Origin: Candidatus Jettenia caeni
Lineage (GTDB): Bacteria > Planctomycetota > Brocadiia > Brocadiales > Brocadiaceae
DNA length: 64,000 nucleotides
NCBI GenBank assembly: GCA_000296795.1
Contig: BAFH01000002.1
Location: 404,686 to 468,685, forward strand
Direction: 5' to 3'
The position numbers and the translations under genes are program-made. Below, in pieces: positions 1 to 9,076 of the stretch. The notes beneath the pieces were generated by a model. The model was not told where the DNA came from. It was given only the letters and a program-made list of their open reading frames with translations, and searched no databases. Each line of letters begins with the position of its first letter. Position 1 is the first letter of the stretch.

Positions 1-766
1 TAAAGATAATGCCAAACAATTCGGTTCTCCGGATTGCCTCCTGCATAACCTTTTCCTTATCGATAAGCTTCTCAGCCTCCTCTTGTATCAAGATCCTTCT
101 TGCTTCGGGCACGGAGACCTTTCGCATTTGCGCGCGCGGAGGAACCATTTTTTCCAGCATATTCTGGAAGTCCATTCCTATCTCTTCTACCCCTGCCACA
201 AAACCCTGAAGTACATAGGGTTTTTCGTGAATAGTTAATTCCACGGTACGATTTGAAAGCTCACCATCCTGTAATTTTTTCCGGAATTTTTCCCGCGTAC
301 TGAGACGCTGTTCTTCAGCTTCAGTAGCAGGCTGCTCGGTATTTTTCGGTAAAGGGGGCAAGAGTAAATCGAGGAGCCTTTCCTCTGCCATCCTTTCTGC
401 TTTTTCCTGGACACCTTGTATCATTTCCGCCTTGACCATATTCACACCGATCTCGGTAATATCACGTATCATAGACTCCACGTCCCGTCCGTGGTAACCA
501 ACCTCAGTATATTTTGAGGCCTCCACTTTAAGAAAGGGGGCTTTGACAAGGGCAGCCATGCGTCTGGCAATCTCTGTCTTCCCTACACCGGTAGGACCGA
601 TCATAATGATATTCTTCGGCAATACCTCTTCTCGTAATTCATCAGCAAGTTGATGCCTGCGCCATCGGTTACGAATAGCAATTGCCACCGCGCGTTTGGC
701 ATTTTTCTGACCGATAATATATTTATCAAGAGCTTCTACGATCTTACGGGGTGTCAGTTTATCCAC
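1..766 (-). CDS. hslU: ATP-dependent protease ATPase subunit HslU (partial, N-terminal part)
   Basis: AAA+ unfoldase of the cytoplasmic HslUV protease; it unfolds substrates and feeds them to HslV. About 255 N-terminal residues are visible and the gene runs off the left edge. It opens with the family's typical residues ([20 protein letters not shown]), and the Walker A motif GPTGVGKTE lies near residue 60. The GTG start shares its G with the last base of the hslV stop codon, so the two genes overlap by 1 nt and are probably translationally coupled. The following stretch, rich in Glu and Lys, belongs to the family's intermediate domain. The identification is very secure; only the C-terminal half is missing from view. 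Confidence 0.95.
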   Translation of the reverse strand, partial: MDKLTPRKIVEALDKYIIGQKNAKRAVAIAIRNRWRRHQLADELREEVLPKNIIMIGPTGVGKTEIARRMAALVKAPFLKVEASKYTEVGYHGRDVESMIRDITEIGVNMVKAEMIQGVQEKAERMAEERLLDLLLPPLPKNTEQPATEAEEQRLSTREKFRKKLQDGELSNRTVELTIHEKPYVLQGFVAGVEEIGMDFQNMLEKMVPPRAQMRKVSVPEARRILIQEEAEKLIDKEKVMQEAIRRTELFGIIF

Positions 767-1305
767 TACTTGATCTCCTCTACCTTGATATTTTTATTGG
801 TATAGATACAAATGTCTGCTGCAATGTTGAGGGATTCTTCCACAACCTCTTTTGCTGTTAACGACGAGTGTTTTATCAATGCCCTGGCTGCTGCAATCGC
901 GTATGAGCCGCCAGAACCGATACCAATGATACCATCATCTGGCTCGATTACATCACCGCCGCCAGATATTAAAAAGGAGTAATTTTTATCTACGACAACA
1001 AGCAGAGACTCCAATCGCCTCAAAATTTTATCCGTTCTCCACTCTTTCGCCAGTTCATGAGCGCTGCGCAGGACATTCCCCTGGTACTGTTCAAGCTTGG
1101 CATCAAACCTTTCCATAAGGGCAAAAGCATCCGCTGATGAACCGGCAAATCCAACAATGACCTTATCGTGATAGAGCTTGCGAATCTTTTTCGCGTCTTT
1201 TTTAACTACCGCAGCGTTCATGGTAACCTGACCATCGCCGCCAATAGCAACATGTCCATTCTTCCGAACTGCTAAAATTGTTGTAGATATAATGGTAGGT
1301 TTCAT
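766..1305 (-). CDS. hslV: ATP-dependent protease proteolytic subunit HslV
   Basis: Threonine peptidase (family T1) that forms the double hexamer core of HslUV. The 179-residue length is normal. The conserved TTI segment at residues 8-10 supplies the N-terminal catalytic threonine after processing; GDGQVT and GSGGSYA are the usual active-site and substrate-binding stretches, and the C-terminal DICIYTN motif is characteristic. The seven residues before the catalytic Thr are a slightly longer propeptide than in Escherichia coli. It is first in an hslV-hslU pair and lies divergently from the CBS-domain gene, with about 200 bp between them. Confidence 0.96.
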   Translation of the reverse strand: MKPTIISTTILAVRKNGHVAIGGDGQVTMNAAVVKKDAKKIRKLYHDKVIVGFAGSSADAFALMERFDAKLEQYQGNVLRSAHELAKEWRTDKILRRLESLLVVVDKNYSFLISGGGDVIEPDDGIIGIGSGGSYAIAAARALIKHSSLTAKEVVEESLNIAADICIYTNKNIKVEEIK

Positions 1306-1404
1306 AATACGAGCCCCTTTTTTAGTATAGAATATTTCAGATGATGAACATAAATGTTATCAATTTGCTTAGGAGTTAGCAAGGCTTTTCTCATTTCTTA
1401 CTGT

Positions 1405-1432
1405 TTGACAAACAAGGGATTAAGCGTATAAT
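1405..1432 (+). promoter_or_regulatory. sigma70-type promoter for the CBS-domain gene
   Basis: A perfect TTGACA at 1405-1410 and a perfect TATAAT at 1427-1432 are separated by 16 bp and sit about 70 bp upstream of the ATG at 1505. This is the clearest consensus promoter noticed in the window. It points away from hslV. Confidence 0.75.
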
Positions 1433-1504
1433 AAACTTAAATTTCTCCGCATGTTAAGGAATAATCTGAAGGTAAATAAAAACCTAATTAAGGGAGGTTA
1501 TATC

Positions 1505-1912
1505 ATGATAAAGAAGACAGCCAAAGATATTATGAATAAAATTGTTACTGCAGCAAAAAAGAAAACGATTGGCAGAGATCTGGCTGTAAAATTATTATCG
1601 GGTATGTATAGTGGTTTACCTGTTGTGGACGATAACGGAAAGGTCATTGGGATAGTCAGTGAATTTGATCTTTTAAAGGTCATAAAAAATGGGAAGGCTT
1701 TGGAACAAGTAACGGCAGAGGAAATCATGTCAAAAAACCCTATATGCGTTTCTGAAAATACCTCAGTCGATGAGATTATAGACCTCATGACAAAACATAA
1801 TATTATTCGTATCCCTATTATAAGAAACGATGTTCTGGTGGGAGTCGTATCAAGATGTGACATCCTCAGCAGCATTGTGGAACCTGAATTTGTCACGGTT
1901 TTTGCCGATTAA
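1505..1912 (+). CDS. CBS-domain pair protein
   Basis: A 135-residue protein made of two CBS motifs, a Bateman module that usually binds adenosyl nucleotides and acts as an energy or nucleotide sensor. Residues about 5-60 form the first motif (GLPVVDDNGKVIGIVSEFDLL) and residues about 68-130 the second (RIPIIRNDVLVGVVSRCDIL). The ATG at 1505 was chosen because an AGGGAGG ribosome-binding site lies just upstream; the frame is open upstream from 1451 but that start has no such signal. No catalytic domain is attached, so its partner is unknown. Confidence 0.88.
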   Translation: MIKKTAKDIMNKIVTAAKKKTIGRDLAVKLLSGMYSGLPVVDDNGKVIGIVSEFDLLKVIKNGKALEQVTAEEIMSKNPICVSENTSVDEIIDLMTKHNIIRIPIIRNDVLVGVVSRCDILSSIVEPEFVTVFAD

Positions 1913-1976
1913 GGTATTAAGAGCCATTGCCTTATGGTAAGGGAATTGGGTATTTAGGCTTATTTGCAAGGCTTTA

Positions 1977-2095
1977 CAGGCTGTCCGAGAATTCATTGGC
2001 GACCTTAAACATATACTATTTATTGTCTAATATTAACACAATCGGTCAATATATAGTATAGCATCTCGTGTTCAAAGTAATTCTCGGACAGCCTG
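1977..2095. repeat. MITE-like element with 17-bp perfect terminal inverted repeats
   Basis: The arm CAGGCTGTCCGAGAATT at 1977-1993 is repeated as its exact reverse complement at 2079-2095, enclosing an AT-rich core that itself can pair (ATATACTAT against ATAGTATA). There is no coding capacity. A diverged copy of nearly the same length lies at 15938-16055 and a single arm at 13244-13260, so this is a family of small non-autonomous elements. Confidence 0.75.
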
Positions 2096-2101
2096 TTGAG
2101 C

Positions 2102-2176
2102 CTTGCCTCCCCCACCAGAATATATGCACCGGGATAGCAACCCGAAAGGGTTGCCTTACAGAATTGCAATTCCTAT
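2102..2176 (+). repeat. dispersed intergenic repeat, copy 1
   Basis: The sequence from CCTTGCCTCC through GGATAGCAACCC and GGGTTGCC to ATTCCTAT is repeated at about 58692-58768 in the same orientation. The inner GGCAACCC/GGGTTGCC-type pairing gives a hairpin. Both copies lie next to a motif close to ACATGAGGCCTT. Confidence 0.6.
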
Positions 2177-2228
2177 ACATTACATGAGGCCTTGGACAAC
2201 TTTTTTAAAACACTGAATAAACTGAAAA

Positions 2229-4430
2229 ATGGCTGAACAGACTATAAAATTTGATATTACCGGTATGCACTGCGCCAATTGTGCCATAACTATTGAGCGA
2301 AAGCTGAAAGATGTTAAAGGGATTAAGTCAATAAGGGTTAATTTTTCCAGCAATACAGGGATGGTAACCTATGATACTGATATCATAAACAAGGCCCACA
2401 TTTTTAAACAAACGAAAGATATCGGTTACCCTGCAAAAGAACGGTTCCAGTTAGATCAAACCTCAGCACGATATATTCAAATGGGATGGCTTATCTTGAG
2501 TATTGTAGCTTCCATTGCTATTATGATCCTGATGTATATACCTTTCCCCGGTTTAACACATACGCACATATCCTATACCATGATGATCATTGCTACCATA
2601 ACGATACTTGGACCAGGAATGGATTTTTTCATAAGCGCATATAAGTCTATCAAAAACCTCTCCGCCAATATGGATGTGCTGGTCTCCATAGGCGTATTAT
2701 CCGCTTACCTCTATAGTGTTTTAGCCCTGTATGGCATCTTTGGTATGACAGGTCACTCATTTTTTGAAACAGCCGTAATGCTAATCGCCTTTATTCGTAT
2801 CGGGAAATATATGGAAGAACGGGTAAGGGGAAGGGCAGGACAGGCGCTGCAAAAGCTCCTGAGACTACAAGCGGGCAGGGCGCGATTACTGTCACCGGAA
2901 GGGAAAGAGCTGGAGGTGGATGCATCCGCCATTCAGAAGGGTGATGTGGTAGCGGTCAGGCCCGGAGAGATTATTCCTGTAGATGGCGAAGTTACGCAGG
3001 GTATCTCATCTGTGGACGAATCGATGGTAACAGGCGAATCAATGCCTGTCGTAAAACAAAAAGGCGATACGGTAGTGGGAGCAACAATTAATAAGACAGG
3101 ATTCCTCATCGTGAGGACTACGAGGGTAGGTGAAGAAACCATCTTGTCACAGATTATTAACATGGTTGAAGAGGCCCAGATGGATAAACCACCCATCCAG
3201 CGATTTGTAGACAAGGTAACGAACATATTCGTACCGGTGGTAATAGGACTTTCTCTCGTAACATTTATGTGCTGGTACTTTCTTTTCTATAATTTTATTG
3301 GAGAACACTATTTTCTCTGGGCATTAAAGACAGCAATCGCCGTATTGGTAATCGCATGCCCCTGTGCAATGGGACTGGCCACTCCAACGGCCATTATGGT
3401 CAGCAGTGGCATAGGTCTCAACCGCTCTATCCTTATAAAACGCGCCAGCGCACTTGAAAAGATCGCGCAGCTCAATATCATAATCTTAGACAAGACAGGA
3501 ACAATTACTGAGGGGCATTTTGCAGTAACGAACCTTATCGCATCAAAAGCCGCTCATGAAACTGAGTTCCTTGCAATCGCAGCAGCCGGATGTGCCTTTT
3601 CCAATCACCCCCTTTCCCAATCGGTTATAGAAGAGGCAAAGAAAAGGGGGGTTGCATGGGATACCGTGCAGGATTTTCAGGAAGAGCCAGGAGCCGGCAT
3701 TACCGGTAAATATAACGGGAAGGATGTATTCATTGGAAATAAAGGCCTTATGACCTCGCATCAAATAAGAACCGACGAAGTAGATGATAAGGCAAAAGAA
3801 TTAGAGATTCATGGAAAGTCGCTCATCTATGTGGCTTATGATCAAGCGCTTTTGGGTATTGTGGGTCTCATGGATACGATAAAGCAGAATGTACACGATG
3901 CGGTGAGATTATTAAAGCACATGAGCATACAGACCGTTATGATAACCGGCGATAGCGAGCAAGCGGCAAAAGCAGTGGCGTCAGAGGTTGGTATTGAGGA
4001 GTACCGGGCCAGGGTATTACCATCGGAAAAGATGGAGATTGTGAAGGGCTTTCAAAAGGACGGCATGCAGGTTGGAATGGTCGGAGACGGCATTAACGAT
4101 GCCCCTGCGCTGGCGCAGGCCGATGTAGGGATTGCCATAGGAGCGGGGACGGATGTCGCAAAGGAAACTGGTGATATTGTCCTGGTAAGAAACGACGTGA
4201 TGGATATTGTAAGGGCTATTCAGTTAGGGCGGCAGACATTAACCAAAATAAAGCAAAATCTTTTCTGGGCATTCTTTTACAACATCATCGGAATCCCCAT
4301 CGCCGCCGGAGTACTGTACCCATTCTTTGGTATAAGCCTGAAGCCTGAGTATGCAGGGCTAGCAATGGCATTTTCATCGGTATCGGTAGTAACAAATTCC
4401 TTATTATTAAAACGCATTTCCTTTACATAG
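2229..4430 (+). CDS. copA: copper-type P1B ATPase
   Basis: Heavy-metal-translocating P-type ATPase of the inner membrane, most likely exporting Cu(I). One N-terminal HMA domain carries the metal-binding GMHCANC (Cys15 and Cys18). Membrane helices follow, then the actuator TGES loop, the ion-channel CPC motif (residues 377-379, in [10 protein letters not shown]), the phosphorylation site DKTGTIT (Asp421), and the hinge GDGINDAP (near residue 619). The 733-residue length is normal for a one-HMA CopA. The ribosome-binding site is weak. The CPC motif fits Cu/Ag specificity, but metal identity cannot be proven from sequence. Confidence 0.92.
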   Translation: MAEQTIKFDITGMHCANCAITIERKLKDVKGIKSIRVNFSSNTGMVTYDTDIINKAHIFKQTKDIGYPAKERFQLDQTSARYIQMGWLILSIVASIAIMILMYIPFPGLTHTHISYTMMIIATITILGPGMDFFISAYKSIKNLSANMDVLVSIGVLSAYLYSVLALYGIFGMTGHSFFETAVMLIAFIRIGKYMEERVRGRAGQALQKLLRLQAGRARLLSPEGKELEVDASAIQKGDVVAVRPGEIIPVDGEVTQGISSVDESMVTGESMPVVKQKGDTVVGATINKTGFLIVRTTRVGEETILSQIINMVEEAQMDKPPIQRFVDKVTNIFVPVVIGLSLVTFMCWYFLFYNFIGEHYFLWALKTAIAVLVIACPCAMGLATPTAIMVSSGIGLNRSILIKRASALEKIAQLNIIILDKTGTITEGHFAVTNLIASKAAHETEFLAIAAAGCAFSNHPLSQSVIEEAKKRGVAWDTVQDFQEEPGAGITGKYNGKDVFIGNKGLMTSHQIRTDEVDDKAKELEIHGKSLIYVAYDQALLGIVGLMDTIKQNVHDAVRLLKHMSIQTVMITGDSEQAAKAVASEVGIEEYRARVLPSEKMEIVKGFQKDGMQVGMVGDGINDAPALAQADVGIAIGAGTDVAKETGDIVLVRNDVMDIVRAIQLGRQTLTKIKQNLFWAFFYNIIGIPIAAGVLYPFFGISLKPEYAGLAMAFSSVSVVTNSLLLKRISFT

Positions 4431-4460
4431 GATTACATACCTATTATAAAGTCTCCTTGC

Positions 4461-5990
4461 GGGTTCAGGTTTGCAACCCAATGTCATTAAGTTAAGAAAA
4501 ACACGTGAAAATACAGCATATCATCTTGATTATCAATAAGCTATGTGATATCATTGTTGTGTATTAAATGCAATTTGCCAGGATCGTAAACTTTATCGGG
4601 AGGACAAATACATGTCAGAAAAAGTATCAAATACCTTAGAAAATGGCATGAAAAGTGGTTCGCGATTTATGTGCCGCAACTATTACGTTTCTTAAAAAGA
4701 AACTGCTCTCGCAAGAATTTATTTCCCGCCATAAACAAAACCTTGCTGATTTTACCAGAAAACGATCCCTGCCATTCCATATACTCTTTACCTTTTTGAT
4801 AAACCTTATTAAATCCTCCTTGCAAAATGAACTGGCCATGTTCTTCAAACAGATTCACCATACCGATATTCCGCAGAGAAAGGTTACGGCAAGCGCATTA
4901 TCCCAGGCAAGACACAAACTCAAGCATCAAGCATTCATTGAGCTCAACCATGAAACCACTAAACATTTTTACGATACGTATTCTCCCAAAACATGGCATG
5001 GCTTTCACCTTATAGCCATTGATGGCAGTACGGTAAAAGTTCCACAAAACTCCACATGTAAAGAATACTTTGGTACATTACCGGTCCGGCAAGCAGAGCC
5101 ACGCGCACTTGCCAGAGTATCTCACTGTTTCGACGTTCTTAACCATATTACCAGAGACGCACTTATTGATTCTTTGCATATCGGTGAACGAGATTTCGTA
5201 GTAAGACATTGTGCACACTTGACCCCTAAAGACCTTATTCTCCTTGACAGAGGATATCCAGCATACTGGTTGTTCCGCTTCCTTAGGGAAAAAGGAATTC
5301 ATTTTTGTGCCAGATTGTCCATTGGCAAATGGAACATTGCAAAACAATTTCTCACCTCCGGTCTATCTCAGCAGAATATCCAATTAGATCCAATCGCAGA
5401 TTCTCAAGAGAAATGCCGGGAACTTAGCTTATCCCTTAAGCCCATACAACTGCGTCTTATTCGTATTCATCTTGAGGGTGCACAAGAACCCATAGTACTT
5501 ATTACCACCCTGACTGATTCAGATTTCTATCCCTATGAATTGTTTCATGATCTTTATTTCCAACGATGGCCGATTGAAGAAAACTACAAAGTCTTAAAAT
5601 GCCGTATTGAGATTGAAAATTTTAGCGGAAAAAGTGTAGAAACCGTATTGCAGGATTTCCATGCAAACATCTTTATGCGCAATATTACGGCAATCCTGGC
5701 TTTTCCCGTCCATTCCCATATCGAAATGGATGCTCAAGAAAAAGAACTTGATTACAAGATCAACTGGACACAAGCTTTGGCAAAAATGAGAAATTGTGGT
5801 ATTGTACTTTTCTTCAGAAAACATATTTTGTCTCTCATTAAAAAACTCCACAAATTATTTATTGAAAACAATTCTGCTATAAGAAAGGGAAGAAAATTTC
5901 CAAGAAATGTTCAACCACGTAAAAAAATTTTCGCTTTTCCTTATAAACCAATCTCTTAACTTAATGACATTGGGTTACAAACCCGAACCC
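4461..5990 (+). mobile_element. IS4-family insertion sequence, about 1.53 kb
   Basis: Inverted repeats of 36 bp bound the element: 4461-4496 (GGGTTCAGG...GTTAAG) and 5955-5990 match at 34 of 36 positions. The inner part, CCCAATGTCATTAAGTTAAG, is the more IS-like terminus; the outer GGGTTC part resembles palindromes found elsewhere in the window (10452-10476). No clear target-site duplication was found. It carries one transposase gene. Confidence 0.8.
4655..5959 (+). CDS. IS4-family DDE transposase, N-terminus probably frameshifted
   Basis: Transposase with the DDE residues in the expected places: IAIDGSTVK near residue 120, LILLDRGYP near 190, and the C-terminal WPIEENYKVLK region supplying the Glu. 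This frame opens with a GTG at 4655 that lacks a ribosome-binding site. A strong GGGAGG site at 4599-4604 instead serves an ATG at 4612 in another frame, whose reading frame stops at 4695. The native start is therefore probably 4612, with a frameshift between 4640 and 4690. The rest of the domain is intact. It may be inactive, or may use frameshifting. Confidence 0.85.
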   Translation: MVRDLCAATITFLKKKLLSQEFISRHKQNLADFTRKRSLPFHILFTFLINLIKSSLQNELAMFFKQIHHTDIPQRKVTASALSQARHKLKHQAFIELNHETTKHFYDTYSPKTWHGFHLIAIDGSTVKVPQNSTCKEYFGTLPVRQAEPRALARVSHCFDVLNHITRDALIDSLHIGERDFVVRHCAHLTPKDLILLDRGYPAYWLFRFLREKGIHFCARLSIGKWNIAKQFLTSGLSQQNIQLDPIADSQEKCRELSLSLKPIQLRLIRIHLEGAQEPIVLITTLTDSDFYPYELFHDLYFQRWPIEENYKVLKCRIEIENFSGKSVETVLQDFHANIFMRNITAILAFPVHSHIEMDAQEKELDYKINWTQALAKMRNCGIVLFFRKHILSLIKKLHKLFIENNSAIRKGRKFPRNVQPRKKIFAFPYKPIS

Positions 5991-6020
5991 GGCGTGGACG
6001 AAGTGAATCCACCATTGCAT

Positions 6021-6050
6021 CTTAATGACATTGGTGTGCAACCTGAATCC
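6021..6050 (-). repeat. solo end of the same IS family
   Basis: CTTAATGACATTGG followed by TGTGCAACCTGAATCC repeats the right terminus of the neighbouring IS element only 30 bp after it ends, without a second transposase. It is probably a remnant of an earlier insertion. Confidence 0.5.
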
Positions 6051-6062
6051 ATTTATGAGCAT

Positions 6063-7082
6063 TTATTGCAAGTGGGTTGAACAGCTTATCCTGTCATGAT
6101 CTCCCATCTGAGGCGTTGATTCCATCATTGCCATTGTATTATATTCATGCACCTCCAATAACGATATATGACCGTCACCGTTTCCGATTGCATCCGATGG
6201 GACATTTCTACCACACGGATCCTGCTGACACAGGGCGTTTGTTAGTTCATAATTAAATTCTGCATGAAATAAGTCATCACAGTCTGAATAAATACTGTAA
6301 GAATTTTCCTGACATGCTGATGAAGTAAGGGTTACGGTTCTGTTATCTTCAACATCCATATTATCAATGATACCTTCAGAGTAGCAAGTCATTACAGCAA
6401 TAGCTCGTTTTTTATAATGAGAAACACGATTAATACATTCGCTCAGTTCTTCATCGGTAAACTCTTCGGTCGTACCACTAATAGGCAGGGTCAATTTGCA
6501 AGTATCTGATTTACTCCCATGTCCCATCCACCATACATATAAAAGATCATTTTCCTTTATTAAATCACTTAATTCATCAAATACTTCTCCAATATTCTTT
6601 TTGGTTACAGGTCTATTTGTAATTGAATGCCAAAATACACTATCAAAATCGTGCCCTCTATCATAAAGAACGTAAATATTTTCTTCTGGAAATCCATTCA
6701 TTATTAACATCTTATATTGCAATACAAGGTCATCCCAATATTCGGAGGCAAGCATTACACCTTTTTGGGCTACACCAGCACTGATTAAAACTGCATATAT
6801 ATTTGCGAATTCATAAGTCGATTCTAGTTCACTCGTTATTGATGCCAGTTCAGGCGCAGATTCAAGGGTAAGTTCTGGCATAGGCTCTGTAACGGATTCC
6901 ACAGCAGGTTCTGTAATGGGTTCAGCTATGTTACCTGAACAGCAATTACAACGATAAGCATGCTTTGGCGCTAACGGGTTTTCAGATACAAGCTTACATT
7001 TGGATTCAACTGTGAAGCAGCCTACGGAAAAGATAAAACACAGAGTAAAGGCATATTGCAACTTCTTTAAATGTGATTGCAT
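6063..7082 (-). CDS. secreted caspase-fold (C13/legumain-like) peptidase
   Basis: A 339-residue protein with an N-terminal hydrophobic segment (residues 8-22) ending in VGC, which may be a signal peptide or imperfect lipobox. A Glu/Pro-rich linker with repeated EPxxE-type units spans about 55-85. The catalytic domain resembles peptidase clan CD, family C13: AVLISAG near 100, then WWMGHGSK with His188, then AVMTCYSEG with Cys233, i.e. the His-Cys dyad. The C-terminal GNGDGHISLLE looks like an EF-hand or dockerin-type calcium loop. Substrate unknown. It is followed downstream only by IS remnants; a second caspase-fold gene lies at 13476-15407. Confidence 0.75.
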   Translation of the reverse strand: MQSHLKKLQYAFTLCFIFSVGCFTVESKCKLVSENPLAPKHAYRCNCCSGNIAEPITEPAVESVTEPMPELTLESAPELASITSELESTYEFANIYAVLISAGVAQKGVMLASEYWDDLVLQYKMLIMNGFPEENIYVLYDRGHDFDSVFWHSITNRPVTKKNIGEVFDELSDLIKENDLLYVWWMGHGSKSDTCKLTLPISGTTEEFTDEELSECINRVSHYKKRAIAVMTCYSEGIIDNMDVEDNRTVTLTSSACQENSYSIYSDCDDLFHAEFNYELTNALCQQDPCGRNVPSDAIGNGDGHISLLEVHEYNTMAMMESTPQMGDHDRISCSTHLQ

Positions 7083-7104
7083 GATACTTTCCCCTTTTTA
7101 ATGT

Positions 7105-7941
7105 TTACCTTATTGGAGCAGGTGGTTTAACAGGCGGTTTGACAGGTTTTATAATAGTCGGCGTAACCCTGATAATCCTTTTTGACATTCTGTCTGCATA
7201 CCAGAGATGTTTACCATCGAAGACAAGGCCTGTCGGTTCAGCATCTTTATCTATATCCTCGATGAATGTACGCGAACGTAACATTTTATGATCTTCCTTG
7301 TCCATTTTTCTCTTATCTATCTTTGAAGGAAATTTGTTCATATTGTAGCAAATGCTCCAGAGCTCCTTTCCATCCGTCGCAATTCCCCGTGGATAGCAAT
7401 CAGCAAACATACTCCTTTCGATTTCTCCAGTCTTAAGATTAATCTTGTTGAATGAACTTGAAAATCCAGCATACATAGCAAGCCAGAGGTATTCACCATC
7501 CCATGCAATGCCCTCAATGGAATCAAACCTTACAGGAATTTTCATCGGTATTGTTTTTAACGTCTTTCCATTCGAAGGGTCGAGCAACATCAGTGTTTTT
7601 TTTCCTTCATCAGCAGTCCAGAGTGCTCTTTCTTTTTCGTCAAAGGATAAGCCTTTTAGTTTTTTCTTTTTCAAAACAAGTGATTGTACCAGTTCACCTG
7701 AATCAGGATTAATCCGATGGATTTTTTCTTTCTCACCATCTAACACGAAAAGATTTTTTCCATCCCAGGCAATTCCCTCGACTCTTTTAACTTTGGGAAT
7801 GGGGATTTGTAGTAAATAGTCTTTTATTGGTGTTAGTTCTGCATAAGTAAGATCTGACACTATTAGAATCGAAATCAGTGTTGCAAAAAAAAACAGCATA
7901 TTACACACCTTAAACGGTTGCTTCCTGATCATATTTTTCAT
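7105..7941 (-). CDS. secreted beta-propeller repeat protein
   Basis: A 278-residue protein with a signal peptide (hydrophobic LFFFATLISILIV, cleavage probably after LTYA). The rest consists of repeated propeller blades with recurring EGIAWDGKNLFVLD, EGIAWDGEYLWLA and TGLVFDGKHLWYAD motifs, as in NHL, SMP-30 or YVTN-type propellers. A Pro-Val/Lys-Pro tail ends the protein. The ATG at 7941 follows a GAGGGG ribosome-binding site; the frame is open up to 7971. It lies 22 bp upstream of the C13-like peptidase gene and is probably co-transcribed with it. Its ligand is unknown. Confidence 0.75.
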   Translation of the reverse strand: MKNMIRKQPFKVCNMLFFFATLISILIVSDLTYAELTPIKDYLLQIPIPKVKRVEGIAWDGKNLFVLDGEKEKIHRINPDSGELVQSLVLKKKKLKGLSFDEKERALWTADEGKKTLMLLDPSNGKTLKTIPMKIPVRFDSIEGIAWDGEYLWLAMYAGFSSSFNKINLKTGEIERSMFADCYPRGIATDGKELWSICYNMNKFPSKIDKRKMDKEDHKMLRSRTFIEDIDKDAEPTGLVFDGKHLWYADRMSKRIIRVTPTIIKPVKPPVKPPAPIR

Positions 7942-8253
7942 ATAGCTTTCCCCTCTTTTCTTGTTAAGCATTGTTCAGGACTTCTGTTATAAAATCTTAT
8001 CTGTTTCTGGAAATTACGACTAAATAATCAGATCTATCAAGTACATACGATATTGTAATCGTAAGAAAAACTACCGCTATTCAAAAATATCTTATACTAC
8101 TAGTAGCCAAGTAAAGCTGATTGAGCAAAACCCAACTTACTTGACGGTAAATTAGTAAGAGAAAATCATCGTTGAATTGGTGTTATTTTGATTAGGGTGG
8201 GTTTTAAAAGACAAAACCCAACGACTTTTTCTTTTTTACCTACTCCTCTTACC

Positions 8254-8317
8254 CACCCCTAGATCCCCTCTCAAGAGGGAACTTGTATACTTCCCTCTTG
8301 AGAGGGGGTTTAGGGTG
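8254..8317. repeat. long palindromic intergenic repeat
   Basis: CACCCCTAGATCCCCTCTC and AAGAGGGAA pair with TTCCCTCTTGAGAGGGGG and TTTAGGGTG around a 9-nt loop, giving a hairpin of about 27 bp. The same kind of unit (CCCCCTTT...AAAGGGGG) sits inside folC at about 28330-28398. The remainder of the 7942-8492 gap is AT-rich, with an imperfect GGGTTC...GAACCC palindrome at 8439-8463 and no convincing gene. Confidence 0.7.
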
Positions 8318-8492
8318 TGTTAACGGCATCATGAAAAACTTCGAATTTCCTATGTATACATGTACGTATGATTCAGTGCTTATCACATAAGGAATAAGAA
8401 ACAGGAAATAATTTATTGGAAATGTTACATGCTGAAGTGGGTTCAAATTACAAACTCGAACCCGCTCCAGTTAACTCGACCTACTTTACTAA

Positions 8493-8888
8493 TTACTGTG
8501 GCTCCAATATATAGTTTTTAACTACTGTGGTAGCAGGTAACTCCACACCCTCTTCTATTTTTGGTTTATAACCAAAAGCTGTAACAGTTATTTTATAAGT
8601 ACCTGGAATCAAATCAAGGGTCTGATAACCTCCGTTGCTATTTCTATTCCTGGTATGAGTTTGAGGTCCCTCAAAAAGCATTTGTGCACCGGGAATACCT
8701 GCACCAGATTGATTTTTTACTGTACCCATAAATTTTCCTGAAGGCCATGGACCGTTTCTACCCCCTTCTTTTCCACCTTGGCAACAATTATTAATAATTT
8801 TTGTGCATCCGCAAATTGATATGCTAAATAACAAAATGAATACGATCATCAACTCAGAAAAGCGCACGCACCCATCCCTCAAACGCAT
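8493..8888 (-). CDS. lipoprotein with carboxypeptidase-regulatory-like domain
   Basis: A 131-residue lipoprotein: a hydrophobic signal (residues 12-25) ends in ISICGC, a fair lipobox with the lipidated Cys near position 28. Residues about 53-128 match the carboxypeptidase-D regulatory-like beta-sandwich: FMGTVKNQSGAGIPGAQM, the GGYQTLDLIPGTYKITVTA core and GYKPK. Such domains are typically structural or binding modules at the cell surface. An AGGAG site precedes the ATG. The gene stands alone between repeats and may belong to the envelope group around it. Confidence 0.78.
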   Translation of the reverse strand: MRLRDGCVRFSELMIVFILLFSISICGCTKIINNCCQGGKEGGRNGPWPSGKFMGTVKNQSGAGIPGAQMLFEGPQTHTRNRNSNGGYQTLDLIPGTYKITVTAFGYKPKIEEGVELPATTVVKNYILEPQ

Positions 8889-9076
8889 CTTTTATCTCCT
8901 ATAAAATCTTACCCTTTTTAATGAAGGTGGGGCTCATACCCCATACCTTGACGTTTAGGAAATTAAATATTGTTGAATAAGGTATTTGTTAATTTGTAAC
9001 ACACCTCCAACCCTCTTATTATGAGAGGGAAATTCTCTTATATTTTTGAGTTTAAATAATATTTACTTCTTAAAAA

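Noticed and set aside
8249-8446. 65-codon minus-strand frame
   Set aside because: It consists largely of the long palindromic repeat at 8254-8317 read as protein, with no ribosome-binding site and no family resemblance.
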